Assembly: GCA_946414345.1 (NCBI GenBank) | Contig: CAMKOB010000003.1 | Location: 1-64,000 of the forward strand | Direction of reading: 5' to 3' | Origin: an uncultured Candidatus Saccharibacteria bacterium | Lineage (GTDB): Bacteria > Patescibacteriota > Saccharimonadia > Saccharimonadales > Saccharimonadaceae | DNA length: 64,000 nucleotides | Part shown: positions 1 to 9,016 of the stretch, piece by piece | How the letters are laid out: every line of letters begins with the position of its first letter | How positions within the stretch are numbered: the stretch's first letter is position 1 | Notes under the pieces: model-generated | What the model was told of the DNA's origin: nothing | Database searches by the model: none | What the model saw: the letters and a program-made list of their open reading frames with translations, nothing else | Position numbers and translations under genes: made by a program

Positions 1-230
1 AGTTATTCTTTTTTCCTGGGCCTACTAAGATGATTCAGTTCGGTCCGTTCCCGTTTTCTACCCTATGTGTTCAGGTAGCAACAATACAATATGACTTGTA
101 TTAGGTTTCCCCATTCGGCAATCCCCGGATCATTTCTCGTTGTCAGATCCCCGAGGCTTATCGCAGACTCCTACGGCCTTCATCGGTATTGATTGTCAAG
201 GCATCCACTATCAGTGCCCTTAATTACCTT
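1..230 (-). rRNA. 23S ribosomal RNA, 5' portion (continues beyond window start)
   Basis: Reverse complement reads AAGGTAATTAAGGGCACTGATAGTGGATGCCTTGAC...GATGAAGGCCGTAGGAG...CGATAAGCCTCGGGGA...GATCCGGGGATTGCCGAATGGGGAAACC, the conserved 23S 5' domain. Confidence 0.95.
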
Positions 231-433
231 TTTATGCATTGACATAACTAGCAATCGAAGTTCGATATGAAATTCAATCGCTGCCGTCAATTAAAATCTT
301 TTCATCGTTAATCCAAATTGTTAATCAGAGAGTCTTAAAGAATTTTTGGCCATCTTTTAAGCGACCTCATAATTCCTCGCTTTCTTTCCACATTTTGTAG
401 AGGTCGCAAAGGCGACTTGCTTAAACTTCCTCC

Positions 434-462
434 ATTATAGCGCACTTTTCCACAAATGTCAA
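434..462 (-). promoter_or_regulatory. sigma70-type promoter for 23S rRNA (TTGACA-N17-TATAAT)
   Basis: Minus strand TTGACA (457-462), 17-nt spacer, TATAAT (434-439), about 200 nt upstream of the 23S 5' end. Confidence 0.8.
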
Positions 463-489
463 TACTTTTTTTGGACTTTTTCAGTCTTT

Positions 490-1476
490 TTAGCCCCTCA
501 CAGCTTCCCGACGTCTCTTAATCTGTAAAAATAGCCATATTATCAGCACAATTATTGCAAAAACCACAATAAATAGCATCCAAACTGGGCATTTAATTAC
601 CATTTTCTTCACCTGTGCCGTTACCCCCTCAAATTCCACCGTATAGACCACATTAAAGATACCAAAGGTCGGAGTATTAGGCCAAGATATTTCATTATAT
701 AACGTCCTATCTGGCAAAACAGTACGACCCGCTGGTCTCTCTTCATTGGTGTACAGTTCCTCATCTGAAAAAAGCGGAAAAACCTGCAATTTATATTTAG
801 CCTCACCGTGCACGTTACCAGTATTTTTTACCGAAGAATTACCTGTAATATCCCCAGATAATATAAAACTCGGCATACTAATATCGGTTATTTCGCCTTG
901 TCTAACAATATTGCCAGCAATCTCAGCGTAAATTGTGTAAGCTATTCGTTTTATTTCTGTAACGGCCGACTTGACTCTCTCACCACCACTGCTACCACCC
1001 TCATCAGTATTTGAATCATCTTTAGCACGATCAGCTCTTACGATTATTGAAGCATATTGACCACCACCTGGTATATTCTTCGGAACATTAATCGTGTATT
1101 TTATAGTCACTTCCTCGCCAGGAGACAATCTACCTTCAAGAGGAGATTCAATTTTTATCCATTTTGCCATCTCGCAGCGTTCATCACTGCACTCTTCATA
1201 AATATTATTATAGCTTTCGTCCACATAATAGCCTACAGCCAATATCTGGTACTCAATATCAACATCAAATTCAGTTGTAGTATAAAGCCGAAAAGAAGAA
1301 CTATATTCATCGCCAGGATTTAAAACAATCTTCTCCTCCATTGGTGACAAAGCAAAAGAAAACCCTTCCTCAGCAGCTTTCGTGACTGGGGAAGCGACCG
1401 ACGACAAAATCGCCACAGACATCACCGCAAACATGTAGACAAGGACCACCCTAATTATATTACTAACTCTTTTCAT
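490..1476 (-). CDS. DUF916-like secreted cell-surface protein with C-terminal TM anchor
   Basis: Signal peptide, FSFALSPMEEKIVLNPGDEYSSSFRLYT...VPKNIPGGGQYASIIV, C-terminal TM and basic tail; SD aaggaggtaaATG. Confidence 0.7.
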   Translation of the reverse strand: MKRVSNIIRVVLVYMFAVMSVAILSSVASPVTKAAEEGFSFALSPMEEKIVLNPGDEYSSSFRLYTTTEFDVDIEYQILAVGYYVDESYNNIYEECSDERCEMAKWIKIESPLEGRLSPGEEVTIKYTINVPKNIPGGGQYASIIVRADRAKDDSNTDEGGSSGGERVKSAVTEIKRIAYTIYAEIAGNIVRQGEITDISMPSFILSGDITGNSSVKNTGNVHGEAKYKLQVFPLFSDEELYTNEERPAGRTVLPDRTLYNEISWPNTPTFGIFNVVYTVEFEGVTAQVKKMVIKCPVWMLFIVVFAIIVLIIWLFLQIKRRREAVRG

Positions 1477-1507
1477 TTACCTCCTTCATATATTATATAT
1501 ATCACAT

Positions 1508-2083
1508 TTATCTCTTTATGTCGCAATTTAGTCCAGCTTCATTATAAATTCTTGCCATTTTTTCCAAAGTTACTGTTTTAATATCGGGCACATTATCAAG
1601 AAGAAAGTATTTCATTGTTTTATTATTCATATCACCGTCATTTGCAAATATTGAAAATTGAACGCTATCACCAACAATACCGTATTTTGCGCTTAATGAA
1701 TCTGGCGCCATTCCATCCTCATAAAACCTCTGATTTACTGTTGCGTGATTTCGCGCCTCACTATATTCCAACTCTGTCTCGTCTTCATATCCCAAACGAT
1801 AAACTAGTGAAATCGAATCAAGGCCGTTATCGCTAAAAGTAGCATTTATTTTAAGATTTTTCTCTTTAGCATTATCGTAATCAAAAATCGAATATGAAAC
1901 ATTCCTAGTCTCACACGCCAAGGACTCTCTTTTTGCCGACTTACCAAACTCCCCAGTCACAATAGTTTCGCCATTCTGCAAGAACATCACAAAACCAATA
2001 ATAGCCACAAATATTAATATTAAGCCAATCAACGGCGGCCAATTCATCGCTGACCTATACGTTTTTCTTTCTTCTTCTTTCAT
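1508..2083 (-). CDS. hypothetical protein with one N-terminal TM segment
   Basis: ORF with single TM segment; SD-like sequence upstream. Confidence 0.6.
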   Translation of the reverse strand: MKEEERKTYRSAMNWPPLIGLILIFVAIIGFVMFLQNGETIVTGEFGKSAKRESLACETRNVSYSIFDYDNAKEKNLKINATFSDNGLDSISLVYRLGYEDETELEYSEARNHATVNQRFYEDGMAPDSLSAKYGIVGDSVQFSIFANDGDMNNKTMKYFLLDNVPDIKTVTLEKMARIYNEAGLNCDIKR

Positions 2084-2118
2084 TTTATCTCCCTGATTAA
2101 CTTGATATTATTATTTAG

Positions 2119-2158
2119 ATAAGAAAATCCCGGTTCTCACCCGGGATTTTCTTTTTTA
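2119..2158. terminator. bidirectional rho-independent terminator
   Basis: aagaaaatcccggttctcacccgggattttctttttt perfect stem with T/A tails. Confidence 0.75.
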
Positions 2159-2172
2159 AATTACAACTATTA

Positions 2173-2721
2173 TTAACTGTTTGGACCCAAAGTATAAGTT
2201 GCAGTACCAGTGTAATCGCCAGACATCTGGTTAGCAGCTAGACCAACCTTATACGAAAAAGTATAAGTCTGAGTCGAAGTGGACGCACCAGTGATACCGG
2301 TAGTAGGTATTGGAGTTGAGGCAGCGGAATACGCCGTCCAAGTCCCCGAACCAGCAGCAGCCTCAGGGCTTGCACTATAGGTGATAGCCGTAGAACCAGA
2401 AGGACCGGTCAGGGGAGTAAATTGTGGAGTAATTTTATAACCAGAAGCATTATTACATACAATCCTCACACTAGTGGCAGTACCAGTCGTAGTTCCATCA
2501 CCAGCTGTTAAACTTACTAACTGGCCAGGGTTACCTGTCCCGTAATAATCGTTTGCATTCGTTCCGCTGGTACCGGACGGAGTAATATCGGCAAGCTCAC
2601 AAGAGGACTGCACGTTAACGGTAAGCTCATCCTTCACGGTTGTTTCAGCGAAAACACCAAACACCGGCATTGCCGCTAGTACTGCAGAAGCTGCACCGGC
2701 CACAATTATCAATTTTTTCAT
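2173..2721 (-). CDS. secreted WxL/spore-coat-U-like beta-rich surface protein
   Basis: Signal peptide MKKLIIVAGAASAVLAAMPVFGVFAE; repetitive S/T/G-rich beta-type body. Confidence 0.55.
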   Translation of the reverse strand: MKKLIIVAGAASAVLAAMPVFGVFAETTVKDELTVNVQSSCELADITPSGTSGTNANDYYGTGNPGQLVSLTAGDGTTTGTATSVRIVCNNASGYKITPQFTPLTGPSGSTAITYSASPEAAAGSGTWTAYSAASTPIPTTGITGASTSTQTYTFSYKVGLAANQMSGDYTGTATYTLGPNS

Positions 2722-2877
2722 ATTGTTTTGCTCTCCTTCTGCATAAAAGCAGATATTTAAGTTTTTTTATTTTTATTAATGTTATGACCTATAACACTTA
2801 CTATTATAAATTACCAAAAGCGTTATGTCAACACTCTTTTCATTTTTTTTACAAAAAACAACTAAGTTTTCCACAGG

Positions 2878-3426
2878 CTACTTTTTTATATATTTATTAA
2901 GCCAAGCATTAAAAGACTCGAATTCGTTAAACATTGGTTTATCCTCATTGGATTCAGCATCTAACCATGCCACCATTTTACCCTTGTCAATAACCGCCAC
3001 AGACGGATAATATGTTATTTTATCATATAAAGATGTCTGTTTCATATCTTCAAACATAATTCGATATGCCTTCAATCCACTTTCACCCACATAATCATCA
3101 ATAAAACCTCTCAACCTAACACCTGTTACACACGCCTTCTGATCCACCACGACAATAAATGATTGTTTATTTAGAATCAAATTTTCATAGCTAGTTGAGT
3201 CAACATTGATAAAATTCCCTTCGCAGTTTTCACCGCAATCAAAATCTGTATCTAAAACCACTGTGCCGGATCCACCACCCTCAACGGGCCATCCATCCCC
3301 CACTCCACCTCCAGTGCTTAATCCCAAAATAAGCAAAACCGTTACACCAATTACCGCCACCAACCCTAACAGGAGCCAAACAGTCTTCTTTTTACTGTTA
3401 TTACTTTTATTCTCTGGTAACCACAT
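2878..3426 (-). CDS. membrane-anchored thioredoxin-like protein with degenerate active site
   Basis: N-terminal TM; NKQSFIVVVDQKACVTG...YPSVAVIDKGKMVAWLDAE resembles a thioredoxin fold. Confidence 0.5.
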   Translation of the reverse strand: MWLPENKSNNSKKKTVWLLLGLVAVIGVTVLLILGLSTGGGVGDGWPVEGGGSGTVVLDTDFDCGENCEGNFINVDSTSYENLILNKQSFIVVVDQKACVTGVRLRGFIDDYVGESGLKAYRIMFEDMKQTSLYDKITYYPSVAVIDKGKMVAWLDAESNEDKPMFNEFESFNAWLNKYIKK

Positions 3427-4107
3427 TTAAATCCTTTCGAGCTTGCCAAAGTCAATCTCGTGATAAGGGACTTTGTAGAAATCATAAACCACACCACCAT
3501 CCGGCAGCTCACGCTTAACTTTTACTCTGTTCTCACCGTCATAATACCAATACCCACCCACATCATAAATCTTTGACGCATCCCACCCTAAATCGACCAG
3601 CATTTTTTTCATCATTCCGGAGTATCCGCCACCTCCACACATCAAGAAAATTACTTTATCTTTCGGGAATAATTCTGCGAGTATGTCCTTTGATTCCATG
3701 TAATTTGCATTATAAAGTCCGTTCTCATAAGTAAACAGCGTTTCACCAGTATAAGTATCCCCTACTACCTCAGGCAAACCAGTCACATTTACAATATATG
3801 GAAAAGGTACCACTTCAAAACCTCTTACAAACCCAGACAAATAAGCATCACCGCCAATTGCCTCATAATCACCAGGATCTTTCAACATTCTTAAATCACG
3901 ATATACAGCATCACTACGATTTAAATAGTTATCGATTGTCTTCTCATTTATATTTTTATCAATCCCCAACTCACCACGTTGCCCTTCAGCCAATTCCGGC
4001 GCCGGCAAGGCTGGCAAAGTGTTTGGAAAAGCAAATCTCCCCAACAAAAATGCTCCAACCGCTAAAACAACTGCACCCACGCAAATCCACCAAATATATT
4101 TTTTCAT
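3427..4107 (-). CDS. membrane-anchored rhodanese-like protein
   Basis: TM plus VIFLMCGGGGYSGMMKKMLVDLGWDASKIYDVGGYWYYDG rhodanese-like active-site loop. Confidence 0.6.
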   Translation of the reverse strand: MKKYIWWICVGAVVLAVGAFLLGRFAFPNTLPALPAPELAEGQRGELGIDKNINEKTIDNYLNRSDAVYRDLRMLKDPGDYEAIGGDAYLSGFVRGFEVVPFPYIVNVTGLPEVVGDTYTGETLFTYENGLYNANYMESKDILAELFPKDKVIFLMCGGGGYSGMMKKMLVDLGWDASKIYDVGGYWYYDGENRVKVKRELPDGGVVYDFYKVPYHEIDFGKLERI

Positions 4108-4138
4108 ATTAACTCCACTTTATTTTATATAAATTATA

Positions 4139-4867
4139 TCACAAACTCACGCCCACAGCTGGCTCATTTGGGCAATTTTTTAAAACTGAGCTGATTGCAG
4201 TTTTTTCTGCCTCAGTCACCCATAATGAATATTTATACTTTACACTAACCTGCCTCGCCACATATTGACATCGAAACTTCTTATTTGCAGGCAACCACGT
4301 TGCCGCATCGCCATCCGACTTCTGCTGATTAGCCTTACCATCTACCGCCAACAAATTTAGCGGATCCGTCGCTATCGCATTGCGCACCGAATAATCCATA
4401 TACTGCGCACCCTTTTGCCATGCATCAGATAATGCCACTACGTGATCTATTTGTATCTTAGACACTTCTATCTTATCGTGGAAAACCTGATGTTCACCAG
4501 TGTATGGCTCATCAAATTCCCCCGCTACCACTGTACACCCATCCAGCACCGCCGAATCACTTAATTCCCTCTTCAGAATCCTCTGTCTAAGAGAACATCC
4601 TTCCACCGATGGCCAACCATCATAAAACTCAGTCCTCGCATAACCAGTTTTTGGCGCCCGCCCCTTAACTTCTAATCGCTCCAAAACTTCAACCGCAAGC
4701 GACGCGTTGGCATCCGCCTCGCTTACCGCCACTGCCGCATAGTCCGTTCCCGAATTATCATCTTTTACAAAAATTTTTTCATAGCTTTCGGGATTAGTTA
4801 AAAGCCACGCAACTACCATTAACAACGCCCCCACCACGCCTATCATTCTCCGACTTTTTAGCTTCAT
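4139..4867 (-). CDS. secreted HNH-family nuclease (DUF1524/GmrSD C-terminal-like)
   Basis: Signal anchor plus IDHVVALSDAWQKGA...NLLAVDGKANQQKSDGDAATWLP; start taken at MKLKSRRM, preceded by TATAAT-N6. Confidence 0.75.
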   Translation of the reverse strand: MKLKSRRMIGVVGALLMVVAWLLTNPESYEKIFVKDDNSGTDYAAVAVSEADANASLAVEVLERLEVKGRAPKTGYARTEFYDGWPSVEGCSLRQRILKRELSDSAVLDGCTVVAGEFDEPYTGEHQVFHDKIEVSKIQIDHVVALSDAWQKGAQYMDYSVRNAIATDPLNLLAVDGKANQQKSDGDAATWLPANKKFRCQYVARQVSVKYKYSLWVTEAEKTAISSVLKNCPNEPAVGVSL

Positions 4868-4886
4868 ATTCGAATTATAACACAAA

Positions 4887-5036
4887 TCATTGCTCGGCTT
4901 TATGTATCACAAATAATCCAAACAGTACAACTACACCAACCGCCACAAATAAACCGTCATAGCTAACCGCGCTTGATCCCGCAAAACCCGAATCAGCACC
5001 CGTATTCATACCAGTATCTGGCACCGGCAACGCCTC
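4887..5036 (-). pseudogene. remnant C-terminus of a surface protein with LPxTG-like sorting signal (LPVPDTG-TM-basic tail)
   Basis: Minus frame reads ...PSMVHE*EALPVPDTGMNTGADSGFAGSSAVSYDGLFVAVGVVVLFGLFVIHKAEQ* with an in-frame TAG upstream. Confidence 0.6.
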
Positions 5037-5114
5037 CTACTCGTGCACCATAGACGGAAATTCAAATCTCAACTTGTCAATATTCTTATTATATCTTAAT
5101 TATCGCTAGCTCAA

Positions 5115-5432
5115 CTATTGCTTTGCACCACACTCGCTACAATATTTAGCTTCCACACTAATTTTCTTCCCACACTCGTGACAATGCTTTTCAGGTTTAT
5201 CCTCTAGCCCCTCCTTTATGCCACTCGCTGCAGCTTTATAATGAATTCTTGTACCTTCTGCACCTAATTCTGCTGATTTTTTATTGACCCGCTCAATTTG
5301 TTCGCCATTCTCATCATACATTTCTTCCTGCATATCAAGCATCTTCTTTTGCATCTCTTTTACCCTCTTCATATTTCTATCCATCATCCTATCTAACAAA
5401 GACATAAAAACCTTTCTTTTTAAATCTAACAT
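5115..5432 (-). CDS. small zinc-ribbon protein
   Basis: C-terminal HCHECGKKISVEAKYCSECGAKQ (CxxC-CxxC zinc ribbon). Confidence 0.65.
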   Translation of the reverse strand: MLDLKRKVFMSLLDRMMDRNMKRVKEMQKKMLDMQEEMYDENGEQIERVNKKSAELGAEGTRIHYKAAASGIKEGLEDKPEKHCHECGKKISVEAKYCSECGAKQ

Positions 5433-5764
5433 TATTATAGCACAGCAAGCTCAAACCCAAGCAGAGCAAAACGCATCAAAAGCAAACGCTAGATTACAAA
5501 AAGCATTGGAAGCTGCGTATTCAGAAGATTATGGATATGGACATCATAGATTAAGCGACGAACATGCTTCTCGTGATAGGAATTATAGCGATGAAATATC
5601 ATAGGCTGGTTATGAATTTAAAGATCGGAATCTTGAATTTCTAAACCAATCGATGACTCCACATATACCGTTTTCTGTTAAAATCCGATTACCAAAGCCA
5701 AAATGGAGAAACATCCATGTTAAACAAAAAAAGACCCACAATTTCTTGCGAGTCTTTTAAAGTG

Positions 5765-6820
5765 CTAATTTTGAAGAAATCTTTCCAGAATCGGTCCAAT
5801 AGGTCTTCTAGCGCGATAACGCTGATTCGGATTATCCAAAGAAGCGTCAAATTTCTCGTCGTCCGGTAAAATACCTGGCTCCGTTTCCCAACCAACCAAG
5901 GTCTGAATGTCGAGAAAACCATACTCGAATATTCCCATCTTTTTCATGGCCTCTTCGAAATCAATGCCTCTGTCGGCGAGCGTCATCTGGTCATGTCCGC
6001 CAACCAACGGGATTAACTTCCTATGGTTCCAATCCAAATTCTGAACTCCACTCATTACATATGAACAGTCCAGAGCGTAACACTCCGGCATATCGTCAAA
6101 GAGTAAAGCAGTTGAGGGATCAAACCACTCGAAGAAAAGCAGCATTCCACCAGATACTTTGCGGATAGCCTCGATAGAAGCGACTGGATTCATACAGGCC
6201 ATCGGATTAACCGGATTAGCCTTCGATACATCCTCGAGCAACATCATGCCACAGTCAATCCTCGCAAAGTCGACTCCGATATCCTTAAGATTCTGGAAAA
6301 CCCCTCTGAAGTATTCCTGAACCTTTTGGCTCTGCCAATTCAGATTCAGTTGATGATAGTCGCAGAAAGTACTTCTAACATACTTATCACCAAAATCCGA
6401 ATAAGCAAGTTTGCCGAAGAAACTTGGAACCCCTGACTCTGTTAAGCGTTTCGCCTCGTCCTTTGATACTACGTACAGACAATCTTCGTAGCCGGAAACA
6501 CCATTGAGGCAATTTTGAGCCAAAATATTTTTGTCTGAAACATGGTTCGGAACTATATCGACACCAACTGAGAGGTTAAGCTCATGGGCTTCATAAATCA
6601 GCTCCTCAAGCTCATCATCTGTTCCAAACTTGGAATTGACCGAATATTCAACGACATCAAAGCCATTATCATATCCACCGTCCTCCCACAAAGAAATCAG
6701 ATAGACGCCGGAAAAGTCAGTTTCCTTCAATTTCGGCAAAAGCTCAACTACTTTTTTGACCGCATTTTTACCATACGAGCGATAAAATGCGGGCATATAC
6801 AGTTGACAAATTTTCTTCAT
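5765..6820 (-). CDS. alpha-amylase-like (GH13) glycoside hydrolase
   Basis: DIVPNHVSD, DFARIDCG, FFEWFD and GGHDQ match the GH13 conserved regions. Confidence 0.75.
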   Translation of the reverse strand: MKKICQLYMPAFYRSYGKNAVKKVVELLPKLKETDFSGVYLISLWEDGGYDNGFDVVEYSVNSKFGTDDELEELIYEAHELNLSVGVDIVPNHVSDKNILAQNCLNGVSGYEDCLYVVSKDEAKRLTESGVPSFFGKLAYSDFGDKYVRSTFCDYHQLNLNWQSQKVQEYFRGVFQNLKDIGVDFARIDCGMMLLEDVSKANPVNPMACMNPVASIEAIRKVSGGMLLFFEWFDPSTALLFDDMPECYALDCSYVMSGVQNLDWNHRKLIPLVGGHDQMTLADRGIDFEEAMKKMGIFEYGFLDIQTLVGWETEPGILPDDEKFDASLDNPNQRYRARRPIGPILERFLQN

Positions 6821-6998
6821 ATTTTCTTACCCCCTTAGGAAAATTTTTGTTAAAGAACAACTTATAATTCCTATTATAGCACAAAATACCAAAAAAGTCA
6901 ATATTCTAACGCTTTTTTAACAGGGGTAATTCTACCTTCTGAATTGACTAAAAATATGCTATAATTATATCTATAATAACAGATATTATAGGTTGGTT

Positions 6999-7988
6999 AT
7001 GAATTTAAAGATCGGAATCGTCGGTTTACCAAATGTCGGTAAGTCCACATTATTTAATGCCCTCACAAACGCTGGCGCACTCGCGGCAAATTACCCTTTT
7101 GCTACCATCGAACCAAACGTCGGCATCGTACCAGTACCAGATGAGCGCCTAGAAGTCTTGGCTAGAATGTATGAGACAGACAAAGTCGTCCCCGCCACCG
7201 TCGAATTTGTCGACATCGCTGGCCTCGTTCAAGGCGCATCAAAAGGTGAAGGTCTCGGCAACAAATTCCTCGCCCACATCCGCGAATGTCAAGCCATCTG
7301 TCATGTCGTCCGTGCCTTCAAAAATGATGACATCGTCCGCGCCGACAATAAGATCGAAGACGACATCATAAAACAAGCCAAAGATGATATTGAAATCATC
7401 AATCTTGAGCTCCAACTTGCCGACGAAGAAACCAAAGCCAAAATCGAAGCCAAACGCAAAAAAGATCCGAGCGACAACAACATTCAGTATCTCACTGACA
7501 AACCGGTCATCTACATGTTCAACGTAGACGAACAAGGGCTCACAGATACAAACCTACAAAAAAAGCTAAAAGATCTGATTAGCCCAGCCGAATCAATTTT
7601 CGTCAACGCTAAACTCGAAGAAGAAATGGCTGGCATGAATCGCGACGAAAGAAAAGAATTCTTAGAAAGCTACGGTGTCAAAGACGATGCCTTGGGTGAG
7701 CTCATCAAAGCCGCCTATAAAACCCTTGGGCTCCAATCGTTCCTTACCGCCGGCAAAAAAGAATGTCGCGCCTGGACTATTAAAAAAGGTGCTACTGCAC
7801 CAGAAGCCGCCGGCACCATCCATACCGACTTCGAACGCGGTTTTATCGCTGCCCAAATTTGTAACTACAATGATTTAAAAGAACTCGGCTCAGAACAAGC
7901 TGTAAAAGCCGCAGGCAAACTTAGAACGGAGGGTAAAACATACATCATGCAAGACGGTGATGTCGTCGAATTTAAATTTAATGTCTAG
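6999..7988 (+). CDS. ychF: redox-regulated ATPase/GTPase YchF (OLA1 family)
   Basis: MNLKIGIVGLPNVGKSTLFNALTNAGALAANYPFATIEPNVGIVPVPDERL...; C-terminal TGS-like end MQDGDVVEFKFNV. Confidence 0.96.
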   Translation: MNLKIGIVGLPNVGKSTLFNALTNAGALAANYPFATIEPNVGIVPVPDERLEVLARMYETDKVVPATVEFVDIAGLVQGASKGEGLGNKFLAHIRECQAICHVVRAFKNDDIVRADNKIEDDIIKQAKDDIEIINLELQLADEETKAKIEAKRKKDPSDNNIQYLTDKPVIYMFNVDEQGLTDTNLQKKLKDLISPAESIFVNAKLEEEMAGMNRDERKEFLESYGVKDDALGELIKAAYKTLGLQSFLTAGKKECRAWTIKKGATAPEAAGTIHTDFERGFIAAQICNYNDLKELGSEQAVKAAGKLRTEGKTYIMQDGDVVEFKFNV

Positions 7989-7996
7989 GAGGTAAA

Positions 7997-9016
7997 ATGG
8001 ACAATCAAACCACAGAAATCAAGGACCCTTGGGCAAACATGGGTAACTTAAGTCCCCAGGGACCTCAAAACGGTGAAATTAGTGCCGAAAACCTAAAACG
8101 CGCAGAAGAATGGAACCAAGCAATGCAAAATCCACCGGCATTCAGCGGCGAAATACAACCCCAACCTGTCACCACCGCCGAAACTCCAGCCGAAGCACCA
8201 ATAGAAGCACCAGTGGAGACACCCGTAGAAGCCCCGGCGCAACTCCCCACCGATGGCGAACAGCGTGACGAAAATATCGCGGAAGCAGAAGCTATTTTGT
8301 TCCAAGGTCCTATCAACGCCGCAGCCAGAGAAAAAGGAATTGACGCAGTCGTTCAAGGAATCAATAATTTCGTTTATAACGGCCAAGGTGACCCAATAAA
8401 ACAGCTTCTCACCGAAATTGGCGTAGACAACAAACAAGACAAACAAGAATTAGCAGAAGAAGCACAAGCAATCAAACCAGCCGAGACTGCTTTTCGTGAA
8501 GAAAATATCAACGCACCAACCGTAACAAGAAAATCCGAAGAAAACACTCTCGGTGCCATCAAAGAATTTAAAGAACTAATCGCAGAAGTCGAGTCATCCC
8601 CAGACTATGCAGGCCTTCGTGCCAACGCCATAAAAAATGGAAAATCGCTTTGGGGAGAAGCAGTTAGTGAGTATGGCGTTCATGATTTAACTACCCTATT
8701 TGACGCTCTTGGCAAACAAAAAGAAAAGCCCGCTTCTCCAGAAGTACCATCTCCAGAAGCATCATTACCAGAAATACCATCTCCAGAAACGCCATCTCTC
8801 GAAACACCACCTTCAGAAACACCGTCTCCAGAAACGCCGCCCGTAGAAACACCACCGCTAGAGATGCCATCTCTAGAAACAGAGGAGAAGCTAACCTTAG
8901 AAAACCTAGAAGCTACGCCAACCCCAACCCCACAAATCACTAATCAAACAACAAACCAATCATCCACCGAAAATCTCTCCCCAGAAACCGATGCCGCTGC
9001 AACCACAGGATTCTGA
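7997..9016 (+). CDS. hypothetical E/P/T-rich low-complexity protein
   Basis: ORF with SD (ggaggtaaaATG) directly after ychF; PE/PT repeats. Confidence 0.65.
   Translation: MDNQTTEIKDPWANMGNLSPQGPQNGEISAENLKRAEEWNQAMQNPPAFSGEIQPQPVTTAETPAEAPIEAPVETPVEAPAQLPTDGEQRDENIAEAEAILFQGPINAAAREKGIDAVVQGINNFVYNGQGDPIKQLLTEIGVDNKQDKQELAEEAQAIKPAETAFREENINAPTVTRKSEENTLGAIKEFKELIAEVESSPDYAGLRANAIKNGKSLWGEAVSEYGVHDLTTLFDALGKQKEKPASPEVPSPEASLPEIPSPETPSLETPPSETPSPETPPVETPPLEMPSLETEEKLTLENLEATPTPTPQITNQTTNQSSTENLSPETDAAATTGF

Noticed and set aside
4887-5036. Programmed stop readthrough or UGA/UAG recoding of a functional surface protein
   Set aside because: Only ~20 codons are open upstream of the TAG before another stop; pseudogene remnant is simpler.
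5284-5604. Complete 106-aa plus-strand CDS
   Set aside because: The N-terminal half is antisense to the zinc-ribbon gene and hydrophobic by composition; only the 3' part (about 5440 onward) looks coding, so it is treated as a fragment.
7239-7535. Antisense ORFs inside ychF, and similar ORFs inside radA, clpC, murC and surface-protein genes
   Set aside because: Shadow ORFs from codon bias of the real genes; no SD or -10/ATG signature and implausible composition.
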